Shown here: positions 7,504 through 11,979 of the stretch, one piece after another
Position numbering within the stretch: the stretch's first letter is position 1
Layout of the letters: each line of letters starts with the position of its first letter
Origin: Candidatus Saccharimonadota bacterium
GTDB lineage: Bacteria > Patescibacteriota > Saccharimonadia > Saccharimonadales > Saccharimonadaceae
NCBI GenBank assembly: GCA_030527565.1
Contig: JAUNAO010000018.1
Coordinates: 1-11,979, forward strand
DNA: 11,979 bases
Reading direction: 5' to 3'
Notes under the pieces: model-generated
What the model was told of the DNA's origin: nothing
Databases searched by the model: none
What the model saw: the letters and a program-made list of their open reading frames with translations, nothing else
Made by a program: the position numbers and the translations under genes

Positions 7504-7532
7504 TTGTAAATCCATATTTAGTGGTGTATAGT
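7504..7532 (+). promoter_or_regulatory. Promoter for nrdD-nrdG
   Basis: TTGTAA (7504-7509) and TATAGT (7527-7532) are separated by 17 bp, a good spacing for the housekeeping sigma factor. TATATT at 7533-7538 is an alternative -10. Transcription should start near 7539, giving a leader of about 40 nt that contains the strong Shine-Dalgarno AGGAGGT at 7564-7570, 9 nt before ATG 7580. Confidence 0.6.
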
Positions 7533-7554
7533 TATATTAACACGCTAAATATGG
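7512..7554. promoter_or_regulatory. Operator-like inverted repeat around the nrdD promoter
   Basis: CCATATTTAG (7512-7521) and CTAAATATGG (7545-7554) are a perfect 10-bp inverted repeat, centre to centre 33 bp, about three helical turns. Just inside lie GTGT (7524-7527) and ACAC (7540-7543). The left arm falls in the -35/-10 spacer and would not be transcribed from a start near 7539, so a DNA operator is more likely than an RNA hairpin. NrdR, the usual regulator of ribonucleotide reductase genes, is the candidate by context and spacing, but the match to its 16-bp box is only partial. Confidence 0.5.
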
Positions 7555-7579
7555 TGAATATGTAGGAGGTAAAAAATTC

Positions 7580-9790
7580 ATGTTCAAAAAAATCAAAAAG
7601 AGGGACGGGAAAATTGTTAACTTTAACCCGGAAAAAATCGTTGCGGCGATTGAAAAAGCAGGGTTAAAGACAGAGGAATTTAAGGCGGATCGCGCGAAAG
7701 CTCTCGCGGAAAAAGTTTTAGCCAGAGCGGAAGAAAAAATCACAAAGCGCACGCCGAGTGTTGAACAAATTCAGGATATTGTTGAGGAAGTTTTGCTTGA
7801 ATCGTCTTTCAAAAAGACCGCGCGTGAGTATATCCAGTATCGCCAAGAACGCTCGCGCATTCGTGAGGCAAAATCCGATCTTATGAACATCTATCGAACA
7901 ATTTCGCACGCCGATGCGTCGGAAGACTCAGATGTTAAGCGTTCAAACGCAAACGTCGATGGCAACTCGGCGATGGGCAAGATGCTCCAGTTTGGCGCAG
8001 AAGGTTCGAAAGTCTTTACGAAGACTTTGCTGTTGCCGGCCGAGATGGCGGCGGCGCACGATAACGGCGACATTCATATTCACGATTTAGATTTTTATGC
8101 GACTGGTACTTTGACTTGCTGTCAGAGCGATCCATTCGTGTTGTTTGAAAATGGCGGGTTTAATACTGGGCATGGGCATCTCCGAACACCAAATTCGATT
8201 AGTTCATACGGGGCGCTGGCGGCGATTCTTCTCCAGGCAAACCAAAACGAGCAGCATGGCGGACAATCGATCCCGAACTTTGACTATGCAATGGCGCCGG
8301 GTGTCAATAAATCGTTCCGTAAGGCTCTGAAGAAAAACTTGGAAAAATATAATAAATTTGCCGGCAAGAAAATTGAATTAACAGTTCAGGAAGATATTAA
8401 CTTTGGTGATGATGAGAAGCTGAAGAAGGCGAAATGGCCGAAAGAGGTGATTGAGGCGTCAAATGAAGATGTTGACCGCGAGACTTTGCAGGCGATGGAA
8501 GGGTTCGTACATAACCTTAATACGATGCATTCGCGTGCGGGCGCACAGGTGCCGTTTACTTCGATTAACTTTGGTACCGATACGACGCCGGCTGGGCGAC
8601 TCGTTTCACACCATCTTTTGACCGCAACCGAGAATGGCTTAGGCAAGGGCGAAACACCAATCTTCCCAATTTCGATTTTCAAGGTTAAGTCGGGCGTTAA
8701 CTACGAACCAGATGATCCAAATTACGATTTATTTAAGCGATCGATGGAAGTTTCAGCAAAACGCTTATTCCCGAATTTCTGTTTTATCGATGCGCCATAT
8801 AACTTAAAATACTATAAGAAGGGTGATTATCGCACTGAAATCGCAACGATGGGCTGCCGAACGCGAGTGTTTGCGTCGATCTTCCCAGAGTCTGACGGGA
8901 TTGTCACGGGTCGCGGGAACTTGTCATTCACGACGGTGAACCTAGTGCGAGTCGGTATTAAGCATGGTATTGCATTAAAAGAGCGGAAAGAGGCTGACTG
9001 GGATGGGTTCTATGATGAGCTCGATGCAAAGATGGATCTTGCGAAAGATGAACTCTTGGAGCGCTTTGAATTCCAAGCGAATCAACACGTTCGCAACTTC
9101 CCATTCTTGATGGGACAGGGCAACTGGTTTGGGTCAGAGAAATTAGGGCCAAATGATACTTTGCGAGATGTGATTAAACACGGCACACTTTCAATCGGGT
9201 TTATTGGTCTTGCGGAAACCTTAGTTGCGATGGTTGGGAAACATCATGGTGAAGATGAGGACGCTAGGGAGCTCGGTCTTGATATCATTACGCATATGCG
9301 TGAGAAATGCGATGAGTACTCGAAGAAGTATAAGTTGAACTTCTCGCTTCTCGGAACACCAGCAGAAGGCATCGCGGGTCGCTTTACGAAAATTGACCGA
9401 CGTGAATATGGCAAGATTGCGGGCGTAACGGATCGTGAATTCTACACCAACTCGTTCCATGTACCAGTTTATTACCCAATTTCGGCCTTCTCGAAAATTG
9501 AGATTGAGGCGCCGTATCATAATCTTTGTAACGCTGGTCATATTACTTATATTGAACTTGATGGCGATCCATCAAAGAACCTTGCAGCGTTTGAATCAGT
9601 GATTCGGAAGATGCACGACGCGGGAATTGGCTATGGTTCGGTTAACCATCCAGTCGACCGCGATCCAGTTTGTGGATTTGCTGGGATTATTACCGGTGAT
9701 CGTTGCCCACATTGTGGACGACTTGAAGGCGATACGGCTTTTGAAAAAGTTGTTGCGCCGACTTGTGAAAGTTGCACGGGAGACAAATAG
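7580..9790 (+). CDS. nrdD: Anaerobic (class III) ribonucleoside-triphosphate reductase
   Basis: NrdD reduces ribonucleotides to deoxyribonucleotides without oxygen, using a glycyl radical installed by NrdG. The 736-residue protein begins with an ATP-cone allosteric domain (about 3-95, KKRDGKIVNFNPEKI). The reductase domain follows, with TLTCCQ (C180, C181), the active-site region TMGCRTRV (C426) and GRGNLSFTTVNL. Late landmarks are YTNSFHVPVYYPISAF and LCNAGHITYIELDG. The C-terminus is unusual. No RRVxGYL-type glycyl radical motif follows the Cys pairs C709/C712 and C729/C732, and the protein stops shortly after, at CESCTGDK. VCGFAG at 697-702 (G699) is the best radical-site candidate. Start ATG 7580 has a strong AGGAGGT. 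Codons are richer in C-ending forms (ATC, AAC, TTC) than in the neighbours, suggesting high expression. Confidence 0.95.
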   Translation: MFKKIKKRDGKIVNFNPEKIVAAIEKAGLKTEEFKADRAKALAEKVLARAEEKITKRTPSVEQIQDIVEEVLLESSFKKTAREYIQYRQERSRIREAKSDLMNIYRTISHADASEDSDVKRSNANVDGNSAMGKMLQFGAEGSKVFTKTLLLPAEMAAAHDNGDIHIHDLDFYATGTLTCCQSDPFVLFENGGFNTGHGHLRTPNSISSYGALAAILLQANQNEQHGGQSIPNFDYAMAPGVNKSFRKALKKNLEKYNKFAGKKIELTVQEDINFGDDEKLKKAKWPKEVIEASNEDVDRETLQAMEGFVHNLNTMHSRAGAQVPFTSINFGTDTTPAGRLVSHHLLTATENGLGKGETPIFPISIFKVKSGVNYEPDDPNYDLFKRSMEVSAKRLFPNFCFIDAPYNLKYYKKGDYRTEIATMGCRTRVFASIFPESDGIVTGRGNLSFTTVNLVRVGIKHGIALKERKEADWDGFYDELDAKMDLAKDELLERFEFQANQHVRNFPFLMGQGNWFGSEKLGPNDTLRDVIKHGTLSIGFIGLAETLVAMVGKHHGEDEDARELGLDIITHMREKCDEYSKKYKLNFSLLGTPAEGIAGRFTKIDRREYGKIAGVTDREFYTNSFHVPVYYPISAFSKIEIEAPYHNLCNAGHITYIELDGDPSKNLAAFESVIRKMHDAGIGYGSVNHPVDRDPVCGFAGIITGDRCPHCGRLEGDTAFEKVVAPTCESCTGDK

Positions 9791-10344
9791 TGGACTGGGA
9801 TGCTCACGCAGTCGAGTTAATGCGCGAGGCGGCCCTAAAACAGCCGCCTCAGGGCATGATCCGGTTGTCTGGACCGCTCGAACACGATAATATTGTGAAT
9901 GGAGATGGTTTGCGCGCGGTGGTTTGGACACAAGGTTGTCCGAATCACTGTAAGGGTTGCCAAAATCCAGAAACTTGGGATTTTGAGACTGGGTTTGTAA
10001 TCGAGATTGACGAAATCAAGAAACGCTTAGCCGAGTTCCCTGGGCAAACTGGGCTAACATTTTGTGGCGGAGAGCCTTTTGTCCAACCTAGAGCCTGCAA
10101 AGAGATTGCGGACTACGTTCGTAACGAACTTGGCTGGGATGTTTGGAGTTTCTCGGGTTTTACTTATGAGCAAATTGAGAAAGCGGGCGGGGAATTTATG
10201 GAATTTTTGAAATCTCTGGACGCGTTGATTGATGGGCGATTTATTTTGAAGGAGCGAGACCTTAGTTTGAAGTATCGTGGATCGCGCAACCAGCGGTTAT
10301 TGCACTTAGAACACGGAACGGCAAAAATTAAATCGATAGAATAG
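9790..10344 (+). CDS. nrdG: NrdD-activating enzyme, radical SAM protein
   Basis: NrdG uses a 4Fe-4S cluster and S-adenosylmethionine to form the glycyl radical on NrdD. From GTG 9790 it has 184 residues. The cluster motif CxxxCxxC is C50, C54 and C57 (TQGCPNHCKGCQNPETW), preceded by NGDGLR and followed by TFCGGEPF, which carries the SAM-binding GGE. The start is uncertain. GTG 9790 overlaps the nrdD stop (TAGTG) with GGGAGA 6 nt upstream. In-frame ATGs lie at 9820 and 9856; the latter gives 162 residues, close to the usual family size, but has a poor ribosome site. A GC-rich hairpin (9826-9850) lies between these starts. The following gene is coupled through AGGAGG overlapping the nrdG stop. 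Confidence 0.93.
   Translation: MDWDAHAVELMREAALKQPPQGMIRLSGPLEHDNIVNGDGLRAVVWTQGCPNHCKGCQNPETWDFETGFVIEIDEIKKRLAEFPGQTGLTFCGGEPFVQPRACKEIADYVRNELGWDVWSFSGFTYEQIEKAGGEFMEFLKSLDALIDGRFILKERDLSLKYRGSRNQRLLHLEHGTAKIKSIE
9826..9850 (+). other. GC-rich RNA hairpin at the nrdD/nrdG junction
   Basis: GAGGCGGC (9826-9833) pairs perfectly with GCCGCCTC (9843-9850) around the 9-nt loop CCTAAAACA. Seven of the eight pairs are G-C. No T run follows, so it is not an intrinsic terminator. It lies 36 nt past the nrdD stop and 6 nt before the in-frame ATG at 9856. It could protect the nrdD 3' end or lower nrdG translation relative to nrdD. Confidence 0.6.
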
Positions 10345-10351
10345 GAGGCGA

Positions 10352-11200
10352 ATGAGCACTTTTACGGTTCTGCCAATGAGCCAGACGATTGAGCTCGTGG
10401 CGGGGGAAGTTTATGAAGGGTCGATCACGGTTGTGAATCCGATCGGGGCGGAGAGAGATTTTTCGTATTCTGTTTCGGTGACGCCGTATGGGGTAATGGG
10501 CGAAGAATATCAGGTGGATTTTTCGACGCAGACTAACGCTTCACAGATTATTGAGTGGATTACGATCGAGGAGCCAGAGGGGACTTTAAAGCCAAATGAG
10601 ACTCGAGAAGTAAAGTTTAAGGTTACGGTACCGGAGACGGCACCGGCGGGCGGTCAGTATGCGGCGTTGGCGGTGAGATCGGTGGAATCTGAAAATGAAA
10701 GCGGCAGCGTTCAGATCGAGAATGTGTTCGAGATTGCAAGTGTGCTCTTCGCGAGGGTTGATGGCGAGACTGTGCATGATGGCGCAGTGTTAGAGAACTC
10801 CATTCCGGAGCTTTCGGTTGAAAACCCAGCAAAAATTAGCGCGACGCTTACGAATAATGGGAATGTGCACGAGGCGGCGACTACGACAATTGTCGTGAAG
10901 GATGCTTGGAGCGGGGAGGTGGTTTTTCCGAAAGATAATGACGATGTGAATACTTATGTTGAATATATTATGCCGGGGACGACAAGATACGCGACGAGAA
11001 TGGTGGACGGGATGAATGATCTTGGGGTCTATCAGATTTCACAGAAGGTCGAGTATCTTGGCAAGACTTCAGAGGTTACGCAGACGGTTTTGATGTGCCC
11101 AATTTGGTTTATGGTTTTAGCAGGGCTCACGGTTGTGGTGCTGATTACGACGATTGTAGGGTTTTTCCGACGGAAGAAAAAACGAAAAATTGACTTTTAA
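10352..11200 (+). CDS. Membrane-anchored surface protein resembling the DUF916/WxL-interacting family, no signal peptide
   Basis: The 282-residue protein opens directly with a beta-rich domain (about 3-140): FTVLPMSQTIELVAGEVYEG, then a VTVPETAPAGGQYAAL stretch (91-106) like DUF916. A second beta-rich domain follows (about 150-245, with ENPAKISATLTNNGNVHE). It ends in one membrane helix (249-272) and the basic tail RRKKKRK (273-279). This is the layout of WxL-interacting surface proteins, which bridge cell wall and membrane, but those start with a signal peptide and this one has none. The reading frame cannot be extended, because a stop codon lies at 10337-10339. Charge predicts a cytoplasmic C-terminus and an outer N-terminus. 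AGGAGG (10343-10348) overlaps the nrdG stop and lies 3 nt from ATG 10352, so it is probably read from the nrd transcript. Family assignment is by pattern recognition only. Confidence 0.75.
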   Translation: MSTFTVLPMSQTIELVAGEVYEGSITVVNPIGAERDFSYSVSVTPYGVMGEEYQVDFSTQTNASQIIEWITIEEPEGTLKPNETREVKFKVTVPETAPAGGQYAALAVRSVESENESGSVQIENVFEIASVLFARVDGETVHDGAVLENSIPELSVENPAKISATLTNNGNVHEAATTTIVVKDAWSGEVVFPKDNDDVNTYVEYIMPGTTRYATRMVDGMNDLGVYQISQKVEYLGKTSEVTQTVLMCPIWFMVLAGLTVVVLITTIVGFFRRKKKRKIDF

Positions 11201-11204
11201 ACGC

Positions 11205-11233
11205 TTGTGTTTTATTTTGGCGCGTGTTATGAT
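11205..11233 (+). promoter_or_regulatory. Promoter for the secreted protein gene at 11260
   Basis: TTGTGT (11205-11210) and TATGAT (11228-11233) are 17 bp apart, and the -10 carries a TG extension (TGTTATGAT from 11225). Transcription should start near 11240, leaving a leader of about 20 nt with AAGG at 11251-11254 as a weak ribosome site. Confidence 0.6.
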
Positions 11234-11252
11234 AGAAATATAACCAAAATAA
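11212..11252. promoter_or_regulatory. Operator-like inverted repeat around the 11260 promoter
   Basis: TTATTTTGG (11212-11220) and CCAAAATAA (11244-11252) form a perfect 9-bp inverted repeat with 23 nt between the arms, centre to centre 32 bp. The left arm lies in the -35/-10 spacer, and the right arm overlaps the leader and ribosome site. The arm sequence differs from that at nrdD, but the placement is nearly identical. A dimeric repressor site is the simplest reading. Confidence 0.4.
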
Positions 11253-11259
11253 GGTCACT

Positions 11260-11874
11260 ATGTTAAAAGAAAAAATCAATTATTTATCACTAGGGATATT
11301 AACTGTTTTAACGCTTGGGTCAGGAGCATTGTTGACGGCGGACGGAGCGGATGCGGAAGGATCGTCGGTTGGTGCGACGGTAACAGTTAATTCTGCTTGT
11401 AGCTTAGAGCCGGAAACCTCTAACTATGCGATAGAGTTGGGGCCTGGGACGCGTCAGGAGATTGAGGCGACGACTATTTTGGCAACTTGTAACGATGCGA
11501 ATGGTTTTGCGATTTATGCAGTAGGCTATACCGATTCGGAGATGGGAAAGAATATACTGTCTCGACCGGATGGTTTCTCAATTGCGACCGGAACCGCAGA
11601 AGCCGGAGAGAACTCATCATGGGCGATGAAAGTTTCAGCAGTACCTGGGACTTATCCAGTCACAATTCAGAATGGATTTGATACTTTTAAGGCGGTGCCT
11701 TCTGCATATACGATGGTTGCTTCAAGACCAAGCAGCACGGATAAAACAGAGGGGTCTTCATTTCAGACTTCGTATGCGGTTTATGCTGCAGGTTCGCAAG
11801 CGGCGGGGACGTATTCGGGCGCAGTGAAATATGTTTTAGTTCATCCTTCAAACGCAGAAGCCCCACAAGAATAG
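11260..11874 (+). CDS. Small secreted beta-rich surface protein
   Basis: I do not recognise a named family. The 204-residue protein has a clear signal peptide: basic start (KEK), hydrophobic core (about 9-27) and cleavage motif A30-D-A32. The mature part is rich in Thr, Ser, Gly and Val, with no membrane segment and only two cysteines, C47 and C77, in VNSACSLEP and ILATCNDANGF, which could form a disulfide. The C-terminal AGTYSGAVKYVLVHP resembles the closing strands of WxL-type and pilin-like beta-sandwich domains, and W-A-M at SSWAMKV (119-125) recalls a degenerate WxL motif. Its neighbour is a WxL-interacting-like protein, so the two may act together on the cell surface. This is inference. 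It has its own promoter. No terminator is visible after it. Confidence 0.85.
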   Translation: MLKEKINYLSLGILTVLTLGSGALLTADGADAEGSSVGATVTVNSACSLEPETSNYAIELGPGTRQEIEATTILATCNDANGFAIYAVGYTDSEMGKNILSRPDGFSIATGTAEAGENSSWAMKVSAVPGTYPVTIQNGFDTFKAVPSAYTMVASRPSSTDKTEGSSFQTSYAVYAAGSQAAGTYSGAVKYVLVHPSNAEAPQE

Positions 11875-11886
11875 GTATATCTTCTC

Positions 11887-11915
11887 ATTATAGCACATAT
11901 GCTTAAAAAAGTCAA
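11887..11915 (-). promoter_or_regulatory. Near-consensus leftward promoter, antisense to the 11260 gene
   Basis: On the minus strand TTGACT (11915-11910) and TATAAT (11892-11887) are exactly 17 bp apart, and the -10 has a TGC extension. This is the best match to a housekeeping promoter in the window. It fires leftward, with a start near 11880, 6 bp past the end of the secreted protein gene, and no minus-strand gene follows within that gene. The product would be an antisense or noncoding RNA. Plus-strand bases 11875-11979 otherwise hold no gene I can support. Confidence 0.6.
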
Positions 11916-11979
11916 GTTTTTGGTCCTGGATTCTACCTCCAAGTGCAACATCTAGTCATCCCTTAAGCGCCCCAATTCG

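Noticed and set aside
9713..9790. Frameshift at the end of nrdD hiding a normal radical motif
   Set aside because: The other two frames through and beyond the stop contain no RRVxGYL-like sequence, so no single indel restores it.
9596..9931. Minus-strand open frame of 111 codons opposite the nrdD/nrdG junction
   Set aside because: Shadow of two firmly identified genes; no start context and low-complexity translation.
11190..11218. TTGACT at 11190 as the -35 of the 11260 gene promoter
   Set aside because: The only partner at correct spacing is TATTTT, much weaker than TTGTGT with the TG-extended TATGAT, and the start would be further from the gene.
11905..11921. A-run and T-run around GTCAAG as a terminator for the 11260 gene
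   Set aside because: The stem would be five A-T pairs only; the bases are better explained as the -35 region of the leftward promoter.
11899..11955. 19-codon plus-strand frame beginning ATG CTT AAA
   Set aside because: No Shine-Dalgarno, too short to judge, and it overlaps the leftward promoter whose bases explain its start.
11929..11979. Right edge as the end of an insertion-sequence transposase on the minus strand
   Set aside because: Short frames there gave only a vague resemblance, and stop codons interrupt them within 30 bases; not supportable from this window.

Overview
The window looks like a chromosomal segment of a small-genome bacterium of the Patescibacteria/CPR type, most likely Saccharibacteria (TM7). 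This is inferred from overall character, not from a marker gene. Genes are packed with tail-to-tail overlaps, RF1 is paired with a PrmC that carries NLPY instead of NPPY, ribonucleotide reduction is anaerobic (NrdD/NrdG), and several genes seem to start without a leader. The standard genetic code fits every gene.

Left part (1-3610). A leftward half-size ABC exporter has degenerate catalytic residues. The start of a second, similar half-transporter overlaps its 3' end and runs off the left edge, so the pair is probably a heterodimeric exporter. A divergent promoter region separates it from rmuC (rightward). rmuC meets lepB (signal peptidase I, leftward) with stop codons overlapping by 4 bp.

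Middle (3610-7500). Divergent from lepB is a two-gene unit: a polytopic membrane protein of unknown function, then a membrane-anchored HtrA-type serine protease with a PDZ domain. The protease gene overlaps tail-to-tail by 21 bp with prmC, which follows and overlaps prfA (RF1, leftward). prfA and a tRNA-Val(CAC) gene are fired in opposite directions from one palindromic -10 element. A clean intrinsic terminator follows the tRNA.

Right part (7500-11979). A promoter embedded in a 10-bp inverted repeat drives nrdD, the class III ribonucleotide reductase. nrdG, its activating radical SAM enzyme, overlaps the nrdD stop, and a GC-rich hairpin lies at the junction. Next comes a membrane-anchored surface protein resembling the DUF916/WxL-interacting family but with no signal peptide, coupled to nrdG through a Shine-Dalgarno overlapping the nrdG stop. 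It is followed by a small secreted beta-rich protein with its own promoter. A near-consensus leftward promoter just beyond this last gene would make antisense RNA.

The points most worth a second look are the non-canonical C-terminus of NrdD, the nrdD/nrdG hairpin, the repeated pattern of -10 boxes ending exactly 6 nt before ATG, the two operator-like inverted repeats with the same geometry, the signal-less WxL-interacting-like protein, and the antisense promoter at the right edge.
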